Shown here piece after piece: positions 53,018-61,604 of a DNA stretch of 64,000 nucleotides (its first letter is position 1; every line of letters starts with the position of its first letter). The notes below the pieces were generated by a model. It was not told the DNA's origin. It made no database searches and saw only the letters and a program-made list of their open reading frames with translations. Made by a program: the position numbers and the translations under genes. Origin of the DNA: JAHRAW01 sp963693025 (lineage in GTDB: Bacteria > Pseudomonadota > Gammaproteobacteria > Arenicellales > Poriferihabitantaceae); NCBI GenBank assembly GCA_963693025.1, contig OY843749.1, positions 1,984,001 through 2,048,000 of the forward strand, given 5' to 3'.

Positions 53018-53968
53018 ATGAAGAAGTTTGCGGGTATTGATGTGGGCAAAGCGTATTTGGATGTGTGGTTGCCGGGTGGTTTCTCGCAGCAGTTTAGCAA
53101 CGATGATGCTGGCTTTCCGGCGCTGTTGGTTTGGTTGCGCGACAACGCGGTGGAGCAGGTGGCTTGCGATGCGTCCAGTTATGAGCGCCATCTGGTGCGC
53201 GCGCTGCATGCGGCGCGGATGCCGGTGAAAGTGGTGCATCCGGTGCGAGCCAAAGACTACGCGAAATCGTGCGGTCGGTTGGCGAAGACCGACAAGTTGG
53301 ATGCGCGGACGCTGGCTGAGTTTGCGACGCTGATGAAGTTGCCGCCGACGCCGGCGCGCAGCGCGGAGAGTCAAGCGTTGAGCGACTTGATGAGGCGTCG
53401 CGAGCAGTTGGTGAAGCAGCGAGTGCAGGAGAAGAACCGGCTGGAGAAGCGTCCGGATGAGGCCGTTGAGGCATCGTGCCTTCGGCATATGGCGTGGCTG
53501 GATGGGGAGATTGAAGTAGTGAATAAAGCCTGCCGCGAGTGCGTGCGTGCGGCGCCGGAGTTGGCTGAGCGCGCGGCGTTGTATCAGAGTGTCACCGGTG
53601 TCGGCGAAGTGATTGCGATGACCCTGCTGGCGTATTTGCCGGAGTTGGGGCAAGTGAGCGATCGGCGGATTGCGGCGCTGATGGGCGTGGCGCCGTATAC
53701 GCGCGACAGCGGCAAAATGCGCGGCAAGCGCAGCATCCGCGGCGGTCGGGCGCAGCCGCGCTGCGCGTTTTACATGGGAGCGGTGTCGGCGTGCCGTTAT
53801 AACCCCGAGATGAAGGCGTTTTACGAGCGCCTACGCGCCCGCGGCAAACCGCCCAAAGTGGCGCAAGTGGCAGTCATGCGAAAACTGCTAACCCAACTAA
53901 ACGCAGTCGCCAAACGCGGCACCCCATGGCTGAAAAACTACACGCCGGCGGCGGTAAATATCGCTTGA
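53018..53968 (+). CDS. IS110-family transposase (DEDD recombinase)
   Basis: 316 residues from ATG 53018, which is preceded by a strong AGGAGG site. The N-terminal RuvC-like domain begins KKFAGIDVGKAYLDVWL with the first catalytic Asp at residue 8, and carries SCGRLAKTDKLDARTLAEF. The C-terminal transposase_20 domain has SVTGVGEVIAMTLLAYLPEL and RGKRSIRGGRAQPR, with the serine region used in recombination. It appears intact. It acts on DNA with the bridge RNA to insert the element at a CT core. Confidence 0.93.
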   Translation: MKKFAGIDVGKAYLDVWLPGGFSQQFSNDDAGFPALLVWLRDNAVEQVACDASSYERHLVRALHAARMPVKVVHPVRAKDYAKSCGRLAKTDKLDARTLAEFATLMKLPPTPARSAESQALSDLMRRREQLVKQRVQEKNRLEKRPDEAVEASCLRHMAWLDGEIEVVNKACRECVRAAPELAERAALYQSVTGVGEVIAMTLLAYLPELGQVSDRRIAALMGVAPYTRDSGKMRGKRSIRGGRAQPRCAFYMGAVSACRYNPEMKAFYERLRARGKPPKVAQVAVMRKLLTQLNAVAKRGTPWLKNYTPAAVNIA

Positions 53969-54016
53969 TTTTTAACACAGATACTCTCGAGCGTTAGTGA
54001 CCGTTGCCGCCCCCGC

Positions 54017-54260
54017 CGTCATTCTCAAGCGTTAGTGTCCGTTGCCGCCGCGCTTTTTCTTTTAGCGGCGGCTTACGGACACTTACGTCCTCGGGAATCT
54101 CCCTAAGACTGGCGCTGAGCCCAAACAACGCTATTCCCGCAGTCTTTTGAGCGGGAATGACGGCTTTGTTGGAATTCACGCTAGCCTTAGGGAGATTCCC
54201 GAAGGTGATGAAAAATATGGTCGCTAACGCTCCCTATTTTTCTATCATTCGAGAATGACG
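54017..54260. repeat. Composite repeat A–core–core–B after the IS
   Basis: CGTCATTCTCAAGCGTTAG, A arm, core, a longer spacer of about 75 bp, inverted core, B arm, terminal CATTCGAGAATGACG. A partial A start (53988–54012), part of the repeat hit by the IS, precedes it. The remaining 54261–54363 shows another B-end fragment and the leader of the next gene. Confidence 0.8.
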
Positions 54261-54363
54261 GAATGGGCGGCTCCCTGTTTTCTACCGTTCGAGAATGACG
54301 GAATGGGGGGGTTGTGCAAACAATCTGTTGCACTTCAAAGTTGAACTCAACGAAAATTCCACA

Positions 54364-55518
54364 ATGTTACATTTCACCCACGAAGAATTTCAGTCTCGGT
54401 TGGCTACCGCGCAATCGGAGATAGTGGCGCGCGGGTTGGATGGGGTTTTGTTGTTTGCGCCTGAGAGTCATTATTATCTTAGCGGCTATGACACCTTCGG
54501 GTATGCGATGTTTCAGTGCATGGTGGCGCCGGCTTCGGGGGAGTTGCAGTTGTTGACGCGTGCGCCGGATTGGCGGCAGGCGCAGCAGACTTCGGTGTTG
54601 GGTGATGCGCAGATTCATATTTGGAGCGATGGCGAAGGCGTTGACCCGCACGCTCACCTCGGGCGGTTGCTCGCGCAGATGGGTTTGCGCGGGAAGCGGT
54701 TGGGCATCGAAACCGACACCGTTGGGCTGACCGCGTTTAACGGGCGCAGGGTGGAGGCGGCGCTGCGGGGTGTGGTTGAGTTGGTGGAAGCCTCGGACTT
54801 GGTCAGGGCGCTGCGCCGGCGCAAAAGCAAAACCGAAATCGACTACCACCGTCGCGCGGCGGCACTCAGCGACGACGCGCTGGATGCGGCTTTGCGAACA
54901 ACCCGCGCGGGCGCGTTTGAGGGCGACATTCTGGCGGCCATGCAGGGCGCGGTGTTCAGCGGCGGCGGCGATTATCCCGGCAACGAATTCATTATCGGCT
55001 CGGCGCAGGCGGCGTTGCTGTGCCGCTATCAGTCGGGGCGGCGGCACCTCGATGCGCACGACCAACTGACCCTGGAATGGTCGGGGGCATACCGGCGCTA
55101 CCATGCCGCGATGATGCGGACGCTGGTGGTGGGCGATGCCAATGCGCGGCAGAAGACGATGCACGCGGTGGCGGTGGAAGCGTTGCTGGCTTGCGAGCAG
55201 GCGGTTCGCCCCGGCGCGCCGATGGGCGATGTGTTCGACGCCCACGCGCGGGTCTTCGACGCCCACGGCCTGACGCACGCGCGCCTCAACGCCTGCGGCT
55301 ATGGCATGGGCGCGACCTACACGCCGATTTGGATGGACTTGCCGATGTTCTACCGCGGCAATCCGCTGCCGATGGAGGTCGACAACGTGTTTTTTCTGCA
55401 CATGATTCTGATGGATTCCGACGCCGGACTGGCGATGTGTTTGGGCCACTCGGTGCTGGTGACCGAGCACGGCGTGGAGCGGTTAAGCCGGCATGGGTTG
55501 GAGTTGGTGGAGCGCTGA
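54364..55518 (+). CDS. M24-family hydrolase, ectoine-hydrolase/creatinase-like
   Basis: 384 residues from MLHFTHEEFQSRLATAQSEI, with a creatinase N-terminal domain (to about 140) and a pita-bread M24 domain. The first two metal ligands of M24 aminopeptidases, two Asp in a DxGxxxxGYxSD motif, are replaced by LEWSGAYRRYHAAMMRT, and the C-terminal GYGMGATYTPIWMD lacks the typical HxxGxxxHE. This pattern resembles ectoine hydrolase (DoeA/EutD) and other non-peptidase members. Substrates such as ectoine or creatine-type compounds are possible; peptide cleavage is unlikely. The ATG at 54295 upstream adds non-conserved residues. Confidence 0.7.
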   Translation: MLHFTHEEFQSRLATAQSEIVARGLDGVLLFAPESHYYLSGYDTFGYAMFQCMVAPASGELQLLTRAPDWRQAQQTSVLGDAQIHIWSDGEGVDPHAHLGRLLAQMGLRGKRLGIETDTVGLTAFNGRRVEAALRGVVELVEASDLVRALRRRKSKTEIDYHRRAAALSDDALDAALRTTRAGAFEGDILAAMQGAVFSGGGDYPGNEFIIGSAQAALLCRYQSGRRHLDAHDQLTLEWSGAYRRYHAAMMRTLVVGDANARQKTMHAVAVEALLACEQAVRPGAPMGDVFDAHARVFDAHGLTHARLNACGYGMGATYTPIWMDLPMFYRGNPLPMEVDNVFFLHMILMDSDAGLAMCLGHSVLVTEHGVERLSRHGLELVER

Positions 55519-55566
55519 GACGGCGAAAGCGGCGAAGTCGCCGGCGGTCACAACGTCACTAAACCG

Positions 55567-56631
55567 TCACTCAACACCACCCCCAACAAACACATTGCGA
55601 TACCCAAACAGCGCGGCTGAGCCGCCGGTGTGCAGGAACACCACGTTGTCCGCCGGCGCGAAAGTCCGTTGGCGCACCAGGTCGATCAACCCGGCCATGC
55701 CCTTTCCCGAATACACCGGGTCGAGCAGTATGCCTTCCAGGCGCGCCAGCAACGAGACCGCTTCAATCATGCCGTCGGTCGGCAGGCCGTAGCCTTCGCC
55801 GACATAGTCGCAGTTGGCTTGCACCGCCTCGCGCGGCAATTCCTTGGTGACGCGGAGATGCGCGGCGGTGGCGCACGCCAAATCAAACACCTTTTGCTCC
55901 TGCTGAGGGCGCGGCAGCCGCACCCCGATTCCGAGGATGGGGAAGGGCCAATCCATCGCGTGGCAGCCGGCGACCAAGCCCGCTTGCGTGCCGGTGCTGC
56001 CGGTGGCGTGGACGACGTGGTCGATGGCGACGTCCATGCGCCCGGCTTGCTCGGCGAGTTCGAGCGCGCAGTTGGCGTAGCCGGTGGCGCCGACCGGGTT
56101 GGAGCCGCCGCCGGGGATGATGTAGGGGCGCTTGCCTTCTTCTTTCAGCGCCTCCGCGCGCGCCGCCAGCGCGGCATCCATGTCCGCGTCTTTGGGGTGG
56201 TCGTGCCGCGTGGCGCCGAGCAAGCGGGTCAGCAACACGTTGCCGGATTCGGCGTAGTCCTCGTCCGCGCTGTCAACCCGGTGCTCGTATAACGCCTCGC
56301 AGTGCATGCCGGCGATGGCCGCCGCCGCCGCGGTCTGGCGCACGTGGTTGGACTGCAGCGCGCCGTGCGTAAGAACCGTGTCGGCGCCGTGCGCGACGGC
56401 GTCGCCAATCAGGTATTCGAGTTTGCGCGCCTTGTTTCCGCCGGTCGCCAAGCCGGTGCAATCGTCCCGCTTAATCCACAAGTTCGCCTCGCCGAGGTGG
56501 GCGCTCAGACGCTTCAACGGCTCCAGCGGCGTCGGCAAATGGGCGCAGGGGAAACGCGGCGCTTGCTCAAGCACGGCGGCGAGGTGTGCGGTCGGTTTTT
56601 GCTCTTTTTGCTTGGGAGTGCGTGCGGTCAT
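55567..56631 (-). CDS. cuyA: PLP-dependent L-cysteate sulfo-lyase / D-cysteine desulfhydrase
   Basis: A fold-type II PLP enzyme of the ACC deaminase/D-cysteine desulfhydrase family, 354 residues. PLP lysine is Lys67 in RDDCTGLATGGNKARKLEY, and GALQSNHVRQ and PGGGSNPVGA are the substrate and phosphate loops. The wording RDDCTG…TGGNK and PGGGSNP matches remembered CuyA proteins better than D-cysteine desulfhydrase (RDDVTPIAMGGNK, PVGGSS). CuyA releases pyruvate, ammonia and sulfite from cysteate, fitting the taurine and sulfite-export genes nearby. D-cysteine desulfhydrase remains the alternative. Confidence 0.72.
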   Translation of the reverse strand: MTARTPKQKEQKPTAHLAAVLEQAPRFPCAHLPTPLEPLKRLSAHLGEANLWIKRDDCTGLATGGNKARKLEYLIGDAVAHGADTVLTHGALQSNHVRQTAAAAAIAGMHCEALYEHRVDSADEDYAESGNVLLTRLLGATRHDHPKDADMDAALAARAEALKEEGKRPYIIPGGGSNPVGATGYANCALELAEQAGRMDVAIDHVVHATGSTGTQAGLVAGCHAMDWPFPILGIGVRLPRPQQEQKVFDLACATAAHLRVTKELPREAVQANCDYVGEGYGLPTDGMIEAVSLLARLEGILLDPVYSGKGMAGLIDLVRQRTFAPADNVVFLHTGGSAALFGYRNVFVGGGVE

Positions 56632-56742
56632 TTGCGTGTCTCGATGGGAAAGCGCGATTTTACAACATCGCGCGGGCGTCTGTTATGATTAGCAAATGTC
56701 ACCTTCGTCTATCACCGCCCGAGCGCGTACAGGAGCCCGGCG

Positions 56743-57306
56743 TTGACCTGGCTAATCGCGGGCCTCATCGTTTTTTTCGGTATTCATCTGCTGCCGTCGT
56801 GCGCGCGGCTGCGGGGGCGGCTGATTGCGGGTGTCGGCGAGTTGCCCTACAAAGGCGCGTTTTCCGTCATCGCCCTCGCGGGTCTCGCGCTCATCGTGAT
56901 GGGGATGGGACGCGCGCCGTATGTCGCGCTCTGGCAACCGCCGGCAATGGCAACCACCGTGGTGGCGATTGTGATGGCGCCGGCGTTGATTCTGCTGGCG
57001 GCGGCGAATTTCAACAACAATATTAAGCGCATCGTGCGCCATCCGATGTCGTTGGGCTTGTTGCTGTGGTCGCTCAGCCACCTACTGGCGAACGGTGACC
57101 TCGCCGCGCTGCTGACCTTCGGCGGTTTCGCCGCGTTTGCGTTGTATAACCTGCGCGCGGGCAAACAACCCGCTCAGGCGGAGCAAGCGACGCGCAAACC
57201 GGTTTCAATCAAAAAGGATTTGCTCGCCGCCGTCATCGGCTTGGTGGCGTATTTTTTATTGGTGGCATTTCACCGCCCGCTGTTCGGCGTCGCCCTCTTT
57301 CTGTAA
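56743..57306 (+). CDS. NnrU-family membrane protein
   Basis: 187 residues, with about five or six helices (LIAGLIVFFGIHLLPS at the start, AVIGLVAYFLLVAFHRPLFG at the end). NnrU was first tied to nitrite/NO metabolism, but most members lack that context and their role is unclear. The start is TTG at 56743, with AGGAG seven bases upstream; no ATG is available. It is 8 bp before the GFA gene. Confidence 0.8.
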   Translation: MTWLIAGLIVFFGIHLLPSCARLRGRLIAGVGELPYKGAFSVIALAGLALIVMGMGRAPYVALWQPPAMATTVVAIVMAPALILLAAANFNNNIKRIVRHPMSLGLLLWSLSHLLANGDLAALLTFGGFAAFALYNLRAGKQPAQAEQATRKPVSIKKDLLAAVIGLVAYFLLVAFHRPLFGVALFL

Positions 57307-57314
57307 GGCATCCC

Positions 57315-57698
57315 ATGACCGACATCAAAACCGGAACCTGTCACTGCGGCGCGGTAGAGTTTCAAGTGACTCTGGAAAACGGGTTGACCGATCTCCGGCG
57401 GTGCAACTGCTCGCTGTGCCGGCGCAAGGGCGCGATTATGGCGGGCGTGCCGCTGGCGGCGCTGAGCGTGACGCGCGGCGCCGACAACCTCGGCTTGTAT
57501 CAATGGAACACGCAAACCGCCAAGCACTATTTTTGCAAGACCTGCGGCATCTACACGCACCACGCGCGGCGCAGCAACCCGAATGAATACGGCTTCAACG
57601 TCGCCTGCTTGGACGGCGTTGACCCCTATGCGCTGGGCGACATTCCGGTGGGCGACGGCGCCGCGATGAGCCGGGTGTCGGACAACGATTCCGGCTGA
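57315..57698 (+). CDS. GFA/CENP-V-family zinc protein
   Basis: 127 residues. The zinc-binding cysteines are in GTCHCGAVEF, RRCNCSLCRRKGA and YFCKTCGIYTHH, the pattern of glutathione-dependent formaldehyde-activating (GFA) proteins. The family binds small thiol adducts; true formaldehyde-activating activity is shown only for few members. It follows NnrU by 8 bp, probably in one transcript. Confidence 0.85.
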   Translation: MTDIKTGTCHCGAVEFQVTLENGLTDLRRCNCSLCRRKGAIMAGVPLAALSVTRGADNLGLYQWNTQTAKHYFCKTCGIYTHHARRSNPNEYGFNVACLDGVDPYALGDIPVGDGAAMSRVSDNDSG

Positions 57699-57743
57699 GC
57701 CGGCTGGCTCATCGTGGCGCCGCGAACTCAGCGCAACGTTAAC

Positions 57744-59096
57744 TCAACTCCCGGTCACCTCAACCACCGCATCGCGCACGATCCCGACCATCTCGTCGAG
57801 GGTTGATTGCTCCGTGATGAGCGGCGGGGCGAGGCAAATCACTTCGCTGCGCACGCGCGTGTAAAGACCGCGCGCCATCAGCGCCTTGGTCAGTTTCGCG
57901 CCGAGGCCGAAGTCGGCGTCATACCATTCTTTGGTCGATTTGTCCGCCACGATTTCCACGCCCGCCATCAGCCCCAAGCCGCGCACATTGCCGACATGCG
58001 GAAGGTCGTCCAGCGCGGCATGCAGGTTTTGCAAAAACACCTCGCCCTTGGCGGCGGCCTGAGCGGGCAAGTCTTCGCCTTCAACGATGTCCAGCGTCGC
58101 CAGCGCCACCGCGCACGAGGTCGCGTGGCCGCTGTAGGTGTAGGCGTGCATCCACGGCGCGGCGCTGGCGGTGATGGTCTGCGCGACCTCGTCGCTCATG
58201 CCGATGCCGCCCAACGGCAACGCGCCGGAGGTGATGGACTTGGCAAACTGCATCAAGTCGGGCTGCACGCCGTAGTGCTCAAGCGCGAACATTTTACCGG
58301 TGCGGCCAAACCCGGTGATGACTTCGTCGGACACCAGCAGCACTTCATGCCGGTCGCAAATCGCGCGAATGCGCTCGAAGTAATCGGGCTGCGGCACGAT
58401 GACGCCGCCCGCCCCCTGCACCGGCTCGGCGATGAACATGGCGACGGTGTCCGCGCCCTGGCGCAGGATTTCTTGCTCCAATTCATCGGCGGCGGCGACG
58501 CCCTGGGACGCGCCGTCTTCCGGCACGGGGTAGTGATAGGGGTCGGGCGATGGAATGTGGCTAAAGCCGGGAATGAGGGGTCCGAAATCCGACCAGTAGC
58601 CGCTGATGCCGGTCGCGCACATGGCGCCGAAGGTGACGCCGTGATACCCCCAGCGCCTGCCGATGACCTTGTTTTTTTCCGGCTTGCCCTTCGCCTTCCA
58701 GTAGTAGCGCGCCAGTTTGATGTTGCTGTCGGTCGCCTCGCCGCCGCCGCAGGTGAAGTAGAAATTGTTGATGCGCGGGTAGGCGATGTCCGCGAGGCGC
58801 TCCGCCAATTCTATTGCGGGGCGGTTTGAGCCGCCGGCGTAGTTCGAGCAGAAAGCCATCTCGCTCATCTGCTTGGATGCGGCATCGGCGAGCGTCTGGC
58901 GGCCATGCCCGGCGCTGACATTCCACAGGCACGACAGGCCGTCGATGAAGCGGTTGCCGTCCGCATCGTATAAGTACGCGCCATCGCCGCGAACCCAGAT
59001 GCGACCGTCGGCGTGGCCCGCGGTATGGTGCAGCGGGTGAATCAGGTGTTGGTGGTCTTTCGCCAGCAGCGCGGCGTTGGATAATGGTGCGCTCAT
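57744..59096 (-). CDS. Class III omega-aminotransferase
   Basis: A fold-type I PLP enzyme, 450 residues from MSAPLSNAALLAKDHQHLIH, with AGGAGCACACA upstream as ribosome-binding site; the frame runs on to 59237 but that part is unlikely to be translated. PLP lysine is Lys286 in MQFAKSITSGALPLGG. GGGEATDSNIKLARYYW and EPVQGAGG are class III motifs. Candidates are putrescine–pyruvate or taurine–pyruvate transaminase; the latter would connect with tauABC, but motifs do not decide. Confidence 0.82.
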   Translation of the reverse strand: MSAPLSNAALLAKDHQHLIHPLHHTAGHADGRIWVRGDGAYLYDADGNRFIDGLSCLWNVSAGHGRQTLADAASKQMSEMAFCSNYAGGSNRPAIELAERLADIAYPRINNFYFTCGGGEATDSNIKLARYYWKAKGKPEKNKVIGRRWGYHGVTFGAMCATGISGYWSDFGPLIPGFSHIPSPDPYHYPVPEDGASQGVAAADELEQEILRQGADTVAMFIAEPVQGAGGVIVPQPDYFERIRAICDRHEVLLVSDEVITGFGRTGKMFALEHYGVQPDLMQFAKSITSGALPLGGIGMSDEVAQTITASAAPWMHAYTYSGHATSCAVALATLDIVEGEDLPAQAAAKGEVFLQNLHAALDDLPHVGNVRGLGLMAGVEIVADKSTKEWYDADFGLGAKLTKALMARGLYTRVRSEVICLAPPLITEQSTLDEMVGIVRDAVVEVTGS

Positions 59097-59258
59097 TGTG
59101 TGCTCCTCTTCTCGTCGGGCGTTCGTCCGCAAAGCGGCGATTATGACCGCCACGCGGCGATGTATGCAACCGAATTCACGCGCCGCATCACATCGCGTGC
59201 CACGGCGCACGCCGGATGAAGTATAGTTTCGCGGCAAGCCACCCTTTGTGACCGACCC

Positions 59259-59774
59259 GTGTTTCCCGACAGCAAGCCGACCGATGTGTTCGTTGAAGTG
59301 TCATCCGCGCGCGACATTCAAGCGGTCGCCGCGCTTGCCCGCGAGATTTGGCGCGAGCACTATTCGCCCATCATCGGCGCCGGTCAGGTCGACTATATGC
59401 TGGATCGTTTCCAGTCGCCCGCCGCCATCTCCGAGCAAATCGCCGACCAGGGTTATTGGTATTTTCTCATCCGCCACGACCACCGCGCGCTCGGCTATCT
59501 CGCGTTGCAACGCCGGGAAGCGGCGCTGTTTTTGAGCAAGTTGTATGTCAAAAAATCCGTGCGCGGGCGCGGGCTGGGAAGGCGGGCGGTGGATTTTGTG
59601 CGGCAATTCGCGCGCGACCAGGGGCTGGCGGTCATTCGCCTCACCGTGAACAAACACAACGCCGCCGCCATCGCCGCGTATGAGCGCACCGGTTTCATCC
59701 GCAGCGGCGAAGTCGTCACCGACATCGGCGGCGGCTATGTGATGGACGACTATGCGTTTGAACTCCACTGCTGA
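59259..59774 (+). CDS. GNAT-family N-acetyltransferase
   Basis: 171 residues from a GTG start. The acetyl-CoA loop is in LYVKKSVRGRGLGRRAVDF (Q/RxxGxG pattern RGRGLG) followed by VIRLTVNKHNAAAIAAYERTGF, a typical C-terminal GNAT half. The substrate is not predictable. It is followed 8 bp later by the Nudix gene. Confidence 0.85.
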   Translation: MFPDSKPTDVFVEVSSARDIQAVAALAREIWREHYSPIIGAGQVDYMLDRFQSPAAISEQIADQGYWYFLIRHDHRALGYLALQRREAALFLSKLYVKKSVRGRGLGRRAVDFVRQFARDQGLAVIRLTVNKHNAAAIAAYERTGFIRSGEVVTDIGGGYVMDDYAFELHC

Positions 59775-59782
59775 GCGCCGCC

Positions 59783-60466
59783 GTGCCGACCACTGAGCGC
59801 AAACCCTCAGCCGCGCCCGCGCGCATCCGCGACGCCGCCAGCCTGATTCTCGTCAAGGACATCGACGCCGACCCGCGCGTGCTACTCGGACGGCGCACCG
59901 CCACCAGCCGCTTCATGCCGGGGAAGTATGTTTTCCCCGGCGGCGTGTTACAGCGCGAAGACTTTCACGCCGCCGCCGCGGGCGAATTGAACCGCGCCTA
60001 CGCGCCGATGATGGGCGTGCGCGGCGACCGCGACAAAGCCACCGCGCTCGCCAAAACCGCCATCCGCGAGACCCTGGAAGAGACCGGCCTGATGCTGGGC
60101 AAACCCGGCGACGTCGGCGACCTGAGCGACCCCGGCTGGCGCGCGATTAAAGCCACCGGCCTGCAACCCTGCCTGAGCTCAATGACCTACCTCGGCCTCG
60201 CCGTGACTCCGCCCCCCATGCCGCTGCGCTTCAACGCCCGCTTCTTCATGGCGCCCGCCGCCGAAGCCCACGGCAAACCAACCGACTCCGACGAACTCGA
60301 AGACCTGCGCTGGCTCAGCCCCCAACAATGGCGCGAATTGCCACTGGTCTCCATCACCGCCTACCTCCTCAAACACTTCCACCACATCCGACACCGCACC
60401 ACCCAAGGCCAATCCTTCATCTACCGCCACAACAACACCCGCGCCTCCATCACCTGGCGGTCTTAG
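59783..60466 (+). CDS. Nudix hydrolase with split Nudix box
   Basis: 227 residues from GTG. The Nudix signature is divided: GGVLQRED starts it, but about 35 residues separate it from RETLEETGLML, which has the catalytic REUxEE part. Such an insert resembles the NUDT19-like (acyl-CoA) branch. Substrate is unknown. The stop overlaps the convergent secreted-protein gene by 4 bp. Confidence 0.78.
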   Translation: MPTTERKPSAAPARIRDAASLILVKDIDADPRVLLGRRTATSRFMPGKYVFPGGVLQREDFHAAAAGELNRAYAPMMGVRGDRDKATALAKTAIRETLEETGLMLGKPGDVGDLSDPGWRAIKATGLQPCLSSMTYLGLAVTPPPMPLRFNARFFMAPAAEAHGKPTDSDELEDLRWLSPQQWRELPLVSITAYLLKHFHHIRHRTTQGQSFIYRHNNTRASITWRS

Positions 60467-60921
60467 TTATGCTGATGCTCTTTTGTAGGGGCGGAAGGCG
60501 AATGCTCCATCGAGTGGGCGTCATCGCCCGGCGTAAACAGCATCTTTTCCCGTACTTGCTCGCGCACGGGCGAGCGCAGGTCGTAGGTGAACAGCCACTG
60601 ACCGTGCATTTCAAGTTCAACTTCAAACTCATACTGTCCCGGCTTGCCGGGGCGCTCGGCGGGTTTTGACGGCGGCACATTATGCGCAAGCGGCATCGAC
60701 GGCATGTCGGCTCTTTGCGAAATTTCCGCGCCGCTCAGCGCTTCGCCGCGATACATCAGCATCACGCTGCACGAATATTTGAGGTTGCCGTCCAGGGATG
60801 TGCAACGGGTCAGCGTGGTCGGCGGGTCGGCAAGCGCGGGCGGCGCTGTCAGCGGGAGCAAAAGCGCGCTCGCGCAAACGGCAGCCGCATTGCGCAACTT
60901 GTGTTTCATACGGGTTGTCAT
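60463..60921 (-). CDS. Periplasmic protein of unknown function
   Basis: About 152 residues from the ATG at 60921, with GAGGAG seven bases upstream; an earlier ATG at 60927 touches that site. It has a signal peptide (AAAVCASALLLPLTAPPALA, cleavage near residue 32). The mature part has two cysteines (TRCTSLDGNLKYSCSV) and a beta-rich middle (GQYEFEVELEMHGQWLFTYDL) loosely like FixH/YtkA domains, and ends His/Ser-rich. The function cannot be assigned. Confidence 0.6.
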   Translation of the reverse strand: MTTRMKHKLRNAAAVCASALLLPLTAPPALADPPTTLTRCTSLDGNLKYSCSVMLMYRGEALSGAEISQRADMPSMPLAHNVPPSKPAERPGKPGQYEFEVELEMHGQWLFTYDLRSPVREQVREKMLFTPGDDAHSMEHSPSAPTKEHQHN

Positions 60922-60953
60922 TTGCATCTCCTCGGTGTTTCGGGCGCTCGTTG

Positions 60954-61604
60954 TCAAACGATTCTGCCGTTTTTGATGTCGAGCACGGTGTCGGCTATTT
61001 CTTCGGCGATGCCGTGGTTTTGCTCCACCATCAGCACCCCGATTCGGCGGGCTTTGAGTTGGCTGATTTGCCGGACAACCCTGGCTGCCGGACCGGCGGC
61101 AAGCCCCAGCGTGGGCTCGTCGAGCAGCAGATAACCGGGGTTCGCCATCAAGCCGCGCGCGAATGCCAGCATCTGCGCTTGACCGCCGCTGAGCGCATAG
61201 GCGGGCAATTCAAGCAAGCGCTCCAGTTCGGGAAAAACGGCAACGACCTCATCGAGACCGGATTTTACCCCGGCGACCGCCGCGCCGAATTCCAAATTGT
61301 CCCGCGTGGACAGGCGGGCGAAGATGTTTCGGCCCTCCGGCACCAGCACAACGCCGTTGCTCGCCATTTGATGCGGTTTTCGCTTGTGGCGCGGTTGCAA
61401 CAAGCCATCGATGCGGACTTCGCCATCGGAATGAACCGCGCCGATGATGGCTTTGAGCAAACTCGACTTGCCCGCGCCATGATGCCCCCTGAGCAGAACC
61501 GCGCCGCCTTTCGGAACGCTGACGCCGGCGTTTTGCAGCGCGCGCACCGCGCCGTAGTTTACGCTCAGGTTGGCGGCTTCAAGCACCGGCGGTGATGCCA
61601 ACAA
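60954..61604 (-). CDS. livF: Branched-chain-type ABC transporter ATPase (LivF-like)
   Basis: 216 residues, a cytoplasmic ATPase of the hydrophobic amino-acid/amide importers. Walker A is GHHGAGKSS, the signature LSGGQAQMLAFARGL, Walker B YLLLDEPTLGLA, and the switch His in MVEQNHGIAEEIADTV. VPEGRNIFARLSTRDNL is typical of LivF. It overlaps livG by 26 bp. Confidence 0.88.
   Translation of the reverse strand: MLASPPVLEAANLSVNYGAVRALQNAGVSVPKGGAVLLRGHHGAGKSSLLKAIIGAVHSDGEVRIDGLLQPRHKRKPHQMASNGVVLVPEGRNIFARLSTRDNLEFGAAVAGVKSGLDEVVAVFPELERLLELPAYALSGGQAQMLAFARGLMANPGYLLLDEPTLGLAAGPAARVVRQISQLKARRIGVLMVEQNHGIAEEIADTVLDIKNGRIV

Larger units (their letters stand above)
52775..53985 (+). mobile_element. 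IS110-family insertion sequence
   Basis: About 1,211 bp with a transposase gene, a 243-bp untranslated 5' part and only 17 bp after the stop. It has no terminal inverted repeats, as expected for IS110. It is flanked by CT on both sides: the left flank reads CGTCATTCT and the right CTCGAGCGTTAG, so removing it restores the repeat terminus CGTCATTCTCGAGCG. Boundaries are uncertain by 2 bp because CT is doubled on the right. Confidence 0.82.
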
